DNA from: Spartobacteria bacterium
GTDB taxonomy: Bacteria; Verrucomicrobiota; Verrucomicrobiia; Chthoniobacterales; Chthoniobacteraceae
Length of the DNA: 11,105 nucleotides
Assembly: GCA_025355595.1 (NCBI GenBank)
Contig: JANXZI010000116.1
Location: 1-11,105 of the forward strand
Direction of reading: 5' to 3'
Shown here piece after piece: positions 1 to 8,073 of the stretch. The notes below the pieces were generated by a model. It was not told the DNA's origin and did no database searches. It saw only the letters and a list, made by a program, of their open reading frames with translations. Positions within the stretch are counted from its first letter, which is position 1. Each line of letters opens with the position of its first letter. Both the position numbers and the translations under genes were made by a program.

Positions 1-383
1 CGCCGAAGGAAATCTTCAACGATCCCAAGCGCCCCGACCCGACGAAGCCCGAGGGCATCCCGGCCTCGAAGCTGAACGCGGACCAGCAGGCGGCGCTGGT
101 GAAAATCATCAAGCTCTATCTTTTCCGCTGCCGCACGGATGTCGCGGCGGAGGAATTTGCGAAGATCGAAAAAGCGGGCATCGGGAACGTGTTCTTCGAG
201 TGGGTGGGCGGCTTTGAACTCGGGCAACCGCACTACTACCGCATCCAGAACACGGCCTTCGTCCTCGAGTACGACAACACGCAGAACAACGCGAACCACG
301 TCCACAGCATCTGGCGCGACTTTGCGAATGACTTCGGCGGCGACGTGCTGAAGCGGCACGCGAGCGAAGGGCACGCGAAGTAG
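1..383 (+). CDS. DUF3500-like protein, C-terminal part (5' end outside window)
   Basis: The frame is open from the window edge (first full codon at base 3) and ends at a TAG at 381-383, giving 126 residues of a longer protein. The segment contains YYRIQNTAFVLEYDNTQNN followed by ANHVHSIWRDFANDFGGDVL, which I recognise as the conserved C-terminal end of DUF3500 proteins. In that family this block ends with an acidic and histidine-bearing stretch close to the stop, as here (KRHASEGHAK). The function of DUF3500 is not established; members are usually secreted or cytoplasmic proteins of about 300-450 residues in heterotrophic bacteria. An internal ATG lies at no plausible domain border, so the gene should be read as truncated by the window rather than as a short ORF starting inside it. 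A GTAG-headed hairpin follows the stop by about ten bases. Family assignment is from memory of the motif, without a search. Confidence 0.8.
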   Translation, partial: PKEIFNDPKRPDPTKPEGIPASKLNADQQAALVKIIKLYLFRCRTDVAAEEFAKIEKAGIGNVFFEWVGGFELGQPHYYRIQNTAFVLEYDNTQNNANHVHSIWRDFANDFGGDVLKRHASEGHAK

Positions 384-391
384 CCGCCAAC

Positions 392-416
392 GTAGGCGAG
401 GTTTTTCAAACCTCGC
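392..416. repeat. GTAG-headed palindrome, 9-bp perfect stem
   Basis: The arms GCGAGGTTT (396-404) and AAACCTCGC (408-416) pair perfectly around a three-base loop TTC, preceded by GTAG (392-395). No T-run follows on either strand, so it is a poor match to an intrinsic terminator, although it sits 9 bases after the DUF3500-like stop. The plan GTAG, stem, TTxTCAAA, stem is the same as in the hairpin at 9661-9684 inside the permease gene, which suggests one dispersed repeat family with variable stems. Confidence 0.7.
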
Positions 417-634
417 GCGGGCGAGCGCGGCGAGGCGGCGGGACGATCTCCGTGCGCACCACCGCCAGAGTGCTCCTCATCTTCATCCGCAGAACCACCG
501 GAACGGGCCGCGTGCGCCTTCTGGAGCGGACCTGTGAAGTGGATTCGATGGGGCCATGCGAACCCTGCGCTTTTACAAGCTCCGACGTCGCGAACCCAAG
601 CACCAGCCGCTTCACCAAAAAACGGCGCCTCAAA

Positions 635-666
635 GGTCACCTGCGTCTCGGTGGACTCAGGTGACC
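635..666. repeat. 9-bp perfect inverted repeat, 14-base spacer
   Basis: GGTCACCTG at 635-643 is matched exactly by its reverse complement CAGGTGACC at 658-666. No T-run follows. It could be a small hairpin, a protein-binding dyad or part of a degraded repeat; nothing nearby decides between these. Confidence 0.55.
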
Positions 667-689
667 GAAACATGAGGTCATCTGCCCCC

Positions 690-755
690 GTCATTCGTCA
701 TTCGTCATTCGTCATTGGTTGAATGTTGGAGGTTCAATGTTGGACGTTAGATGTT
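690..755. repeat. Tandem GTCATTC heptamers followed by spaced AATGTTGGA repeats
   Basis: GTCATTC occurs three times head to tail (690-696, 697-703, 704-710) and a fourth time imperfectly as GTCATTG (711-717). AATGTTGGA follows at 722-730 and again at 736-744, with a further diverged copy to about 755. The block is clearly poorer in GC than its surroundings. CATTC on one side and GAATG on the other give it a weak self-complementary character that recalls the larger inverted repeat at 8074-8155. Its unit length and lack of spacers exclude a CRISPR array. Confidence 0.65.
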
Positions 756-872
756 CCCCACCCCGACCAAGAGCCGGCCGCCGCATTGCGACGACCGGCC
801 CCGTTCTCCGCCGGGCGGGAATGTGGGATCTATGAACATCACCGCACTCCGCACGGGCACTGGAAAATTGGG

Positions 873-1844
873 TCAGAACCGGACTCCGAAGGTCGCCGAC
901 ACGCGGTAGTCGGGCATGGCCTGCACGCCGCTGTTTTCGCGCAGCACGGGGAATTGCACGCCGACCTCGGCATGGTAGCGCTTCGCCCAGTTTGCGGAGA
1001 TTTGCGGCCCGAGATAGACGACGGTTGCCGAGGTGTCCGTGGCGCGCACGCCTTGGAAGACATCCTGCCCCTTGCTCGATCCGTCGCACTCGGCGGCGAG
1101 CGCGAGATTGAAATCGTCGCCATCCACGAGGAACACGCCGAGCGAGCCGTGGAAGCTCATTTCATCCGCAAAGGTGTAGCCGTGCGCGCCCTTCGTCCGC
1201 GCCGTGCCCGAAAGTCCCGCAGTGACGAAGAGACGCTTCCACTGGATGCGCGCATCCACGCCGAAGAGGCCGCTCACGCTGCCCGTGCCGAGCGCGAGGT
1301 CGTGGCCGTGGATGCCGCTGGCCATCTCAGGGGCCGCGCCTTCACCCTCGCCGCCGCCGCCCTCGGCGGCTTCCTCCAGTACGCGGCTGCTGTCCCCCGT
1401 CGGCAGACTCAGTCCCGCGAAAAAGCGCACGCCGACGAGGAAGTCAGACCGCACGATGTGAATCGGCGCCCAGTGCGCGAGGAACGACACGTCGCCGACG
1501 CCGCTCACGCTGCCCCTGTCGAGCATGCCGTTATGCCAGCGCTGGAACGAGCGATGCACGAGCGGCACGCCGAGTTGCACGCCGAGCGCACGCGAAAAAT
1601 CGTAGCCGATGATCAGTTGCGTGATGCTGCTGTCGAGATACTCGCCCGCGGGATTCGGGATCGAGTGGCTGTCCATCTGGAGCGTGCCGAAGTGCGTGAA
1701 CTGCTCGCTCACGCGGGCGTGCCAGCCGGCGGCGCTCTTGAGGTCCATCGAGGGAAGATCGCACGGGCAGAGATCGCACGCGGCGAGGCGCGATGCGAAA
1801 AGTGCGGTGCTGATCGTGGTGAGGAGGAAGGATCTGTTTTTCAT
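873..1844 (-). CDS. Outer-membrane beta-barrel-like protein with CDLCPC N-terminus
   Basis: The product is 323 residues from the ATG at 1842-1844. That start was chosen because it directly precedes a signal sequence (MKNRSFLLTTISTALFASRLAAC); the open frame further upstream is Arg/Pro-rich and not protein-like. The signal ends in LAAC, which also fits a lipobox, so a lipid anchor at Cys23 is possible. The mature start carries C23, C26 and C28 (CDLCPC). The rest alternates short beta-like segments (for example residues 75-97, 134-149, 204-212, 234-253, 272-284 and 291-300), includes SGIHGHDLALGTGS near 176-189, and ends in FGVRF with a terminal Phe typical of BAM-inserted barrels. It resembles uncharacterised proteins near the MetA-pathway/phenol-degradation barrel group. 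Residues 157-172 form a Glu/Gly-rich loop. The 155-base leader to the next upstream gene has repeated CATTCC but no clear Shine-Dalgarno. Substrate unknown. Confidence 0.75.
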   Translation of the reverse strand: MKNRSFLLTTISTALFASRLAACDLCPCDLPSMDLKSAAGWHARVSEQFTHFGTLQMDSHSIPNPAGEYLDSSITQLIIGYDFSRALGVQLGVPLVHRSFQRWHNGMLDRGSVSGVGDVSFLAHWAPIHIVRSDFLVGVRFFAGLSLPTGDSSRVLEEAAEGGGGEGEGAAPEMASGIHGHDLALGTGSVSGLFGVDARIQWKRLFVTAGLSGTARTKGAHGYTFADEMSFHGSLGVFLVDGDDFNLALAAECDGSSKGQDVFQGVRATDTSATVVYLGPQISANWAKRYHAEVGVQFPVLRENSGVQAMPDYRVSATFGVRF

Positions 1845-1999
1845 GAATGGAATGGAGTGTGGGAATGGATGGGAGTCCGTACGCTGACACGGCGCACGGG
1901 AGGTATTTGCAGACACCGGCAACAAGGGCGCGGCAGCGGAGGACTTCCCCGCATGGAAACCGGGCAGCCGCGGAAATGCGGCCATCCACCGATCACGCA

Positions 2000-2428
2000 T
2001 CACCGCGCGCCGGAAGGCGCGGGGGCAGATCGGTTGCGCTCTGTGCTACGCAGCCTTGGCGGCGGCACCGGCGGGCGCTCCGCCCGCGGCGTTCCCTCAG
2101 TCGGACCCGACGGGAAAATGATCAGCTGCGACGGCGGGGCGATCGTGATGAGCCGCAGTTCGCACACGAGATCCAGCTTCGCATTCACGGGTGCCTTCTC
2201 CTCCTGCTGCTCGTGCTGCTTGCCCTCGGTGATCCGCTTGCACATGTCGCACGGGTGGTCTCCATCAAGCGTCGTCTGCAGCGCGACCGCAAAGGAATCT
2301 GCGTGCGTGCGCTCGATGATCATCCGCGTCCACGCCACCGATTGCAGCAGCGCCCAATGTCCGCCGACGCTCGCGAGCAACGCGAGAATGACGAGGATTC
2401 GACTGGCTTTGCGGAGGAGGATGGCCAC
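2000..2428 (-). CDS. Small membrane-anchored protein with HPCDMC motif (DUF2946-like)
   Basis: I take the GTG at 2426-2428 as start, giving 142 residues. It places a short basic N-terminus (MAILLRKASR) directly before a hydrophobic segment (residues 11-35), that is, a signal anchor, and it lies 44 bases after the ThuA-like stop. The open frame reaches back into the ThuA-like gene but that extension is Arg/Gly-rich and antisense-like. No strong ribosome binding site is visible, so the start is uncertain. After the anchor come D-G-D-HPCDMCKRI-T-E-G-K (residues 55-70, Cys60 and Cys63), a charged linker, a short hydrophobic patch (SQLIIFPSG, 100-108) and a Pro/Arg-rich tail. The HPCxxCK layout recalls DUF2946-type proteins, some found beside copper genes. 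The following minus-strand gene also carries a CxxC-type N-terminus, so the two may act together in the envelope. Function not known. Confidence 0.7.
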   Translation of the reverse strand: MAILLRKASRILVILALLASVGGHWALLQSVAWTRMIIERTHADSFAVALQTTLDGDHPCDMCKRITEGKQHEQQEEKAPVNAKLDLVCELRLITIAPPSQLIIFPSGPTEGTPRAERPPVPPPRLRSTERNRSAPAPSGAR

Positions 2429-2472
2429 GGACGCGTTTGCTGGAAGTTTTGGCGATGCGCGCAGGCGCGGCC

Positions 2473-3396
2473 TCACTTCACCGGCTCGGGCTTCGGCGCG
2501 GCGGGTTTCTTTGCGCCCTTCGGATCGAGATTCACGGCGAGATCCTCGGCGGTGATTTTCGACTCGATGCCGCCCGCGGGCACCTCCGCCTTCGCACTCC
2601 ACACGATCGCATTCAGCACGAGACGGCGCTGGTCGTCATTGCCCCAGCCCTTGTGATAATGTCCGCCCGAGAAACCAAATCCGCGCCCGCCGTCCTCACG
2701 CTGCACGGCCCATGCGACGTGCTGCGGGATTTTGTTTTTCACTTCCTCGCGCACCGTGGGATTGCCGCTGTGCGTGCCGTCGGGTCGGCTCATCGTGCTG
2801 TCCGTCGCGATGGCGGTGAGGATGGGCGTCACGCCCTTCATGCCCTCGCGGAATCGCATGTGGAAATACCACTCGTCATTCGTGCCGAAGGGCTTCACGC
2901 CGCTCGTGATCGCGTGCTTCGGCAGCGATTTGAAATCCGCGTCCCAGTGCGGGTTCACGCTCCAGTTTTTCTCGAAATATCCGCCGAGCCAGTCGGTGAA
3001 CTCAGGGCCACCCTTTTCCTTCTCCACTTCCACCGCGTAGTGCAGGCAAACGAAGCCGCAGCCGCGCTTCATCTCCTTGCCGAGTTGCGCGAGATGCTCC
3101 GGCGACACCGCGGGATGTCCCCCGCCGCCGTCGGAATAAATCACCACCGTGTCCGCCTTCGCGAGCTCGTCGGCGGAGGGCCATTCGGCGTTCAGGTGAA
3201 ATTTCACATCCACGCGATCCGCTGCGCCCTGCCCGAGGCATCTCGCGAGAAGCTGGATGCCCGCATTGTGCTCGTGATCACCGGGTCCATGCGACGGCTT
3301 GCCGGCGATCATGAGAACGTTTTTCTTCGCGCCTTCGGCGAAAACCGGAGCACCCAGCGCGGCACAGACGAGGAGGAGGAGAGGGAGTTTTTTCAT
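2473..3396 (-). CDS. Secreted ThuA-like domain protein
   Basis: The product is 307 residues from the ATG at 3394-3396, chosen because it opens a clear signal peptide (MKKLPLLLLVCAALGAPVFA, probable cleavage after residue 20). The mature protein matches the ThuA-like family (PF06283), a glutamine-amidotransferase-like fold common in Verrucomicrobiota and Planctomycetota and often near sugar or glycoside utilisation genes. Visible family features are NVLMIAGKPSHGPGDHEHN (26-44), VVIYSDGGGGHP (84-95), the nucleophile-elbow-like region GCGFVCLHYAVE (112-123), NDEWYFHMRF (173-182) and GGHYHKGWGNDDQRRLVLNAI (244-264, near the end of the domain). A Lys/Pro-rich tail closes the protein. It lies 92 bases downstream of the desaturase stop and 44 bases before the HPCDMC gene. 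Whether it is an enzyme is not settled for these secreted members; carbohydrate-related work outside the cytoplasm is likely. Confidence 0.9.
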   Translation of the reverse strand: MKKLPLLLLVCAALGAPVFAEGAKKNVLMIAGKPSHGPGDHEHNAGIQLLARCLGQGAADRVDVKFHLNAEWPSADELAKADTVVIYSDGGGGHPAVSPEHLAQLGKEMKRGCGFVCLHYAVEVEKEKGGPEFTDWLGGYFEKNWSVNPHWDADFKSLPKHAITSGVKPFGTNDEWYFHMRFREGMKGVTPILTAIATDSTMSRPDGTHSGNPTVREEVKNKIPQHVAWAVQREDGGRGFGFSGGHYHKGWGNDDQRRLVLNAIVWSAKAEVPAGGIESKITAEDLAVNLDPKGAKKPAAPKPEPVK

Positions 3397-3488
3397 GGGA
3401 AGATTTTGGTTTGGCGGAGAATCAAGCCGCGCGCGAGGAAGTTCTTGGAGGACATCCGCAGAAACGCGCTCCGTCGCCCCGAACCGGA

Positions 3489-4619
3489 TCAGTTCCGCTT
3501 CGTCTCCGAGTCCGCGTGATTTTCCGTCGGCCGCTGCGCGGACTGCGCCTCGCGACGTTCCCGGCGGATTTTCCGTGCATGGCGGAAACCGACGAGCTTC
3601 CCGCGCTGCTCGTCCCACAGGCGGAAGGTGAGCGACTTGAGACTCCGGAAAAAAGTCAGCGGCTTCACCTCGTGAAACATCGGGTCCGCCTCATGGCAGC
3701 GCTGGAGGTTGTAGTTCGGGATCCGCGAACTGAGATGGTGGATGTGATGGTATCCGATGTTGCCCGAGAACCACTGGAGAATCTTCGGCAGCTTGTAGAA
3801 GGAACTGCCCTCCAGCGCCGCCGCCTTGAAATCCCAGTTTTCATCGCGCTCCCAGTACACGTCCTCAAACTGGTGCTGCACATAGAACATCCAGATGCCC
3901 ACGCTGCCGGCCACCAGGGTGACGACCAGATGGATCAGGAGATACGCCGTAATGCCGAAAGCCCAGCTCCGGCCAATCCCCATGGCAAAACTGAGCGCCA
4001 CGGCGATGCCAAGGACCGCGACATTCATCCAATGCACCGACGCGCGTTCGCGCGCGCTGGCCTTGGCCGCGGGAAAGCGCTGGTAGATCACAAAGAGGAA
4101 AACCGGCGCGATACCGAAGAGCACGAACGGGTTTCGCGCGAGCTTGTAGGCGAAGCGCTTCCAGCGCCCCGAGGAAAGGTATTCCTCCACCGTCATCGTC
4201 CACACATCGCCGACACCCCGCCGATCCAGCGCGCCGGACGTGGCGTGGTGGATGGAATGCTCCCAGCGCCAGTGGTGATACGGCGTGAGCGTGAGCGCGC
4301 CGGTGATGAAGCCGAGCACGTCATTCGCGCGGCGTGATTTGAAAAACGAGCCATGCCCGCAGTCGTGGAAGATGATGAAGATGCGGACGACAAACAGCCC
4401 CGCGAGCATCGCCAGGGGGAGCGTGATCCAGTAGGACCACGACAGGCTCAGATACATCAGATACCAGAGCCCCGCGTACGGCCCGAGGGTGTTCACAAGC
4501 TGCCAGATCGCGCGCGGGAGCGAGGGTTCCTGGTATTTGAGAACGATCGCTTTCCATGCCGCGGTGTCCTGTTTGGGATTCCGGTCCGCGACGGGCTGCG
4601 GTGTGGCGGTATTATTCAT
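3489..4619 (-). CDS. Acyl-lipid/fatty acid desaturase with three histidine boxes
   Basis: The product is 376 residues from the ATG at 4617-4619, preceded by AGAGAGG with five bases between; an in-frame ATG 13 codons upstream (4658) lacks such a site. It is a membrane di-iron desaturase introducing a cis double bond into acyl chains. The three histidine boxes are intact: HDCGH (85-89), HSIHH (121-125, preceded by YHHWRWE) and HHIHH (291-295) inside GYHHIHHLSSRIPNYNL, a form typical of the DesA/omega-6 (delta-12) acyl-lipid group. Hydrophobic segments fall near 37-60, 63-84, 101-113, 163-180, 198-217 and 222-246. An extra conserved-looking stretch FYVQHQFEDVYWE follows the last pair. The tail after about 345 is basic and polar. 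Regiospecificity cannot be read from the sequence. The promoter should lie in 4620-4969, divergent from the ABC gene. Confidence 0.93.
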   Translation of the reverse strand: MNNTATPQPVADRNPKQDTAAWKAIVLKYQEPSLPRAIWQLVNTLGPYAGLWYLMYLSLSWSYWITLPLAMLAGLFVVRIFIIFHDCGHGSFFKSRRANDVLGFITGALTLTPYHHWRWEHSIHHATSGALDRRGVGDVWTMTVEEYLSSGRWKRFAYKLARNPFVLFGIAPVFLFVIYQRFPAAKASARERASVHWMNVAVLGIAVALSFAMGIGRSWAFGITAYLLIHLVVTLVAGSVGIWMFYVQHQFEDVYWERDENWDFKAAALEGSSFYKLPKILQWFSGNIGYHHIHHLSSRIPNYNLQRCHEADPMFHEVKPLTFFRSLKSLTFRLWDEQRGKLVGFRHARKIRRERREAQSAQRPTENHADSETKRN

Positions 4620-4624
4620 CGCAT

Positions 4625-4631
4625 CCTCTCT
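4625..4631 (-). promoter_or_regulatory. Ribosome binding site of the desaturase gene
   Basis: Read on the minus strand this is AGAGAGG, followed by ATGCG and then the ATG at 4617-4619, a five-base spacing. It decides for this start over the in-frame ATG at 4656-4658. Most other genes in this window have weak or no Shine-Dalgarno sequences, so this site stands out. Confidence 0.65.
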
Positions 4632-4741
4632 GCCACAATTGCGCGCGCGATGCACCACGTTGTTTGGAAATTTTTATTCGGCTGGATTTTCACCCCTCGG
4701 AGCGGGTAGCAACTGGTCTGGGCCGCAGGCTGCATTTTTGA

Positions 4742-4832
4742 ACGCAGAGGCACGGAGATGGAGTGAGAGTTTCGCAGAGAAAAAATGAAAGCTCCTCTGC
4801 GAAACTCTCACTCCACCTCCGTGCCTCTGCGT
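4742..4832. repeat. Long inverted repeat, 38-bp arms, 15-base loop
   Basis: The left arm (4742-4779, beginning ACGCAGAGGCACGGAG) and the right arm (4795-4832, ending CTCCGTGCCTCTGCGT) match at 37 of 38 positions; the only mismatch is an A at 4758 opposite a C at 4816. The loop 4780-4794 is A-rich. As RNA it would form a very stable hairpin. An A-run (4834-4840) follows on the plus strand, and no T-run follows on either strand, so it does not look like an intrinsic terminator, and it lies in a divergent promoter region where a terminator is not needed. A miniature, transposase-less palindromic element is the best description. No target-site duplication was evident. Confidence 0.9.
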
Positions 4833-4969
4833 CAAAAAAAGGCTCTCATGGCTGGAAACAGAATTTCGGCACATACTCCTCAGCGATAACGGTACGTGCC
4901 GTTCAGCTTGAATGGATACCGCATGAATTTCCCTCGCACTCGCGCGGAGCATTTCCGTAACTGCTGGCC

Positions 4970-5959
4970 ATGCCCGCCATCACCGCCAGCGGCCTCACGA
5001 AGATCTACCGCACTTACAAAAAACGCCCCGGCCTCGCGGGCGCGGTGCGCGGGCTTTTCAAGCGCGAATACGAGCAGGTGCGCGCGGCGGATGGCGTGAG
5101 CTTTGCGATCGAGGAGGGCGAGTTCGTCGGCTTTCTCGGGCCGAATGGCGCGGGCAAGACGACCGTGTTGAAAATGCTCAGCGGTCTGCTGCACCCGACG
5201 AGCGGCGATGCGCGCGTGCTCGGCCATGTCCCGTGGAAACGCGAGGACGCGCTGAAGCGGCAATTTTCCCTGCTCATGGGGCAGAAGAACGCACTGTGGT
5301 GGGATCTCCCCGCACGCGAGTCGCTCGAGCTGAACAAGACGATCTACGGCATCCCGGAAAAGCGTTTCCGCGAAGTCGTCGGCGCGCTCACGGAGATGCT
5401 CGACGTGCAGGACAAGCTCGACGTGATGGTGCGCGAACTGAGCCTCGGCGAGCGCATGAAGCTGGAGCTGATTTCCGCGCTGCTGCATTCGCCAAAGGTG
5501 CTTTTCCTCGACGAGCCGACTATCGGCCTCGACGTGACCTCGCAGCAGAAGGTGCGCGATTTTCTCCGCGAGTACAATCGCGGCCACGGCATCGTGACGA
5601 TGCTCACGAGCCACTACATGGGCGACATCGAGGCGCTCTGTCCGCGCGTGATCATCATTGACCACGGGAAGATTTTTTTCGACGGGCCCCTCGCACGCGT
5701 GATCGAAAAATACGCGACACACAAAATTCTCGGCCTCACCTTTGCCGACACTGCGGCGCACGATCTCGGTGCGTTCGGCGAGATCGTGGAAAGGACCGCG
5801 CACAGCGTGCGGCTCCGCGTGCCGCGCGCGCGCACGACGGAAGTCTGCCGCGAAGTTCTCGGGCGTTTCCCGGTCACGGACCTGAACGTGCAGGAGCCGC
5901 CGATCGAGGATGTGATCCGCCAGCTCTTCGCCGAGCACAGCCCGGCGGCTGCTCCACAC

Positions 5960-5974
<15 letters not shown>
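4970..5974 (+). CDS. ABC-2 type transporter ATP-binding protein without adjacent permease
   Basis: The product is 334 residues. It is the ATPase subunit of an ABC exporter of the ABC-2 class whose N-terminus has an extended YRTYKKRPGLAGAVRGLFKR segment (13-32), typical of the subgroup that normally pairs with two DUF990/COG4587-COG3694-type permeases. All nucleotide-binding motifs are intact: Walker A GPNGAGKT (57-64), Q-loop Gln105 in LLMGQKN, signature LSLGERMK (157-164), Walker B VLFLDEP (177-183), D-loop GLD (186-188) and switch His215. The last 85 residues form the usual regulatory extension. The ATG at 4970 is the first start that keeps the full N-terminus; no good Shine-Dalgarno is visible. 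No permease follows: the next gene is convergent and the two stops overlap by 15 bases. The upstream neighbour is divergent. Its partners must be encoded elsewhere, or have been lost. Substrate unknown. Confidence 0.92.
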
Positions 5975-7047
<1,073 letters not shown>

Positions 7048-7051
<4 letters not shown>

Positions 7052-7063
7052 CGCGATGCTCCC
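7048..7063 (-). promoter_or_regulatory. ATGA stop/start overlap and ribosome binding site of phosphofructokinase
   Basis: On the minus strand GGGAG (7059-7063) is followed by seven bases and the ATG of the phosphofructokinase gene; this ATG shares bases with the TGA stop of the carboxypeptidase gene (7048-7051 reads ATGA). Such junctions usually mark translational coupling within one mRNA. The site also fixes the phosphofructokinase start. Confidence 0.75.
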
Positions 7064-8007
7064 ACCTTGCGCGCCGTCATCGGCCGGCCCGCGCGCGCCC
7101 ACTCGTCGAGCAACGACCAGCCATCCGCGAGCAACGATTTTGCTTTGATGAAACGCGCCGGTGCGCCGAGCACGACCACCGTGAGCCGCCGCGGGATGAT
7201 CACATGTTCGTCGCCGACCTGCTTGCTGTCCGGCGGCTTCGCGGCCGAAATCACGACGCACGGGCCGGCCCTGCGCGTGGTGCCGGTCTTCACGCCGTCA
7301 ATGCCGTCCGCGCCGACGAGTTCGTTCGTGTTCTTCAGCAGGAAAGACTGCGACTCGCCGCCTGCGGTCCGCCACGCGATCTTCCGCTCCCGCTGCGAGG
7401 TGTAAAATGCGAAGCCCGTCTGCGCCACGGCGTAATTCGTGAGCAGCGCGACATCGCCCGCGGTCGAATACGGCAGCTTTTTTTCGAGATCATCGAGGCC
7501 GTGCGGATTCAGGAAACGCGTGCCTTTCATCCCAAGCTTGCGCGCGAGCGAGTTCATCTGCGCGACGAAATAAATGATCGCATCCTTCTCCGTCTTCCCC
7601 GCGCCGAGCTTCCTGCCGACGTGCGCCGCGAGCGTCTCCGCGGCCTCGTTGTCGCTCTGCAGCAGCGCGGCATAAAGTGCGTCGCGCAGCGTGATGCTGT
7701 CGCCCGCGCGCAGGCCGATGCTGTTGGGGCTGTTCAGCACGCTCACGGTCTGCGGCACTGTGGCGGACTGGCCGAGGTCCTCGCCGTGCGCCTTCGCCCA
7801 GTCGAGCACGACCATCGCCGTCGCGATTTTCGTGATGCTGCCGATCTGCATCTGGCGGGCCGCATTGAACGAATCGAGCACGAAGCCAGTCGTGGAATCG
7901 GCGATGACCCAGGCGTTGGCGTTGAGGTCGCCGGCGCGCAGCCGCGGAGGCGCAACGAAGAACGCAAAAATTGCGAGCAGTGAGAAAAATGGGAGCAGGC
8001 GTTTCAT
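7048..8007 (-). CDS. D-alanyl-D-alanine carboxypeptidase-like protein (peptidase S11)
   Basis: The product is 319 residues from the ATG at 8005-8007, chosen because a signal peptide follows at once (MKRLLPFFSLLAIFAFFVAP, probable cleavage after LRA at 24-26). It is a periplasmic penicillin-binding serine peptidase that trims peptidoglycan stem peptides. The three active-site motifs are present: SITK (57-60, nucleophile Ser57), SDN (118-120) and KTG (240-242) in DGVKTGTTRRAG. GTRFLNPHGLDD (162-173) is the usual S11 landmark. The C-terminal part after about 300 is short and lacks the second domain and amphipathic anchor of PBP5, so it is closer to PBP7/DacF-like forms and could act as a carboxypeptidase or an endopeptidase. 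No Shine-Dalgarno is evident. It follows the permease gene by 155 bases, which contain an inverted repeat, and overlaps the phosphofructokinase start by four bases, so these two genes are probably one transcript. Confidence 0.92.
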
Positions 8008-8073
8008 TGGCGGAAAAATGTGCGGCACAATAGCGGGCCGCGGAGGCGAGGCAAGGAGGCAGCGCGCTTGGAC

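Larger units (their letters stand above)
384..872. other. Gene-poor 489-base intergenic stretch with repeats
   Basis: It lies between the DUF3500-like stop and the stop of the minus-strand barrel gene, so the two flanking genes converge on it. It holds a hairpin at 396-416, a 9-bp inverted repeat at 635-666, four tandem heptamers at 690-717 and spaced nonamer repeats at 722-744. Frames are open in several registers on both strands between about 406 and 694, but the products are rich in Arg, Ser and Pro, lack recognisable motifs and lack a ribosome binding site. It could be decayed coding sequence or repeat debris. I saw no T-tract terminator for either flanking gene. Confidence 0.6.
4620..4969. 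other. Divergent intergenic region between desaturase and ABC ATPase
   Basis: The two flanking genes are transcribed away from each other, so both promoters should lie here. I could not assign a convincing -35/-10 pair on either strand. The region is dominated by the inverted repeat at 4742-4832. Short ORFs across it are repeats of one another read from the two arms and do not look like genes. An imperfect dyad ACGG-six bases-CCGT at 4889-4902 lies about 70 bases upstream of the ABC start. Confidence 0.6.

Noticed and set aside
396..416. Intrinsic terminator of the DUF3500-like gene
   Set aside because: The stem is good and well placed but no T-run follows, and the same design occurs inside a gene at 9661, so a dispersed repeat is the better reading.
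690..717. CRISPR-like array
   Set aside because: The units are 7 bases long, directly adjacent and without spacers, and no cas gene is nearby.
723..2555. 610-codon plus-strand open frame
   Set aside because: It lies opposite two genes with signal sequences and conserved motifs. Its product is rich in Arg, His and Ala with no domain, as expected from the antisense of GC-rich coding DNA.
2437..4337. Long plus-strand open frames (2437-3519, 3411-4337)
   Set aside because: Antisense to the ThuA-like and desaturase genes, whose motifs are complete; the antisense products show only compositional bias.
4889..4902. Operator-like dyad ACGG-N6-CCGT upstream of the ABC gene
   Set aside because: Only four base pairs per arm; expected by chance in a sequence of this composition.
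4763..4960. Small protein genes in the divergent region
   Set aside because: The plus and minus candidates are translations of the two arms of the inverted repeat and resemble each other for that reason; no ribosome binding site.
4880..5959. 359-codon minus-strand open frame
   Set aside because: Antisense to the ABC ATPase, which has every nucleotide-binding motif.
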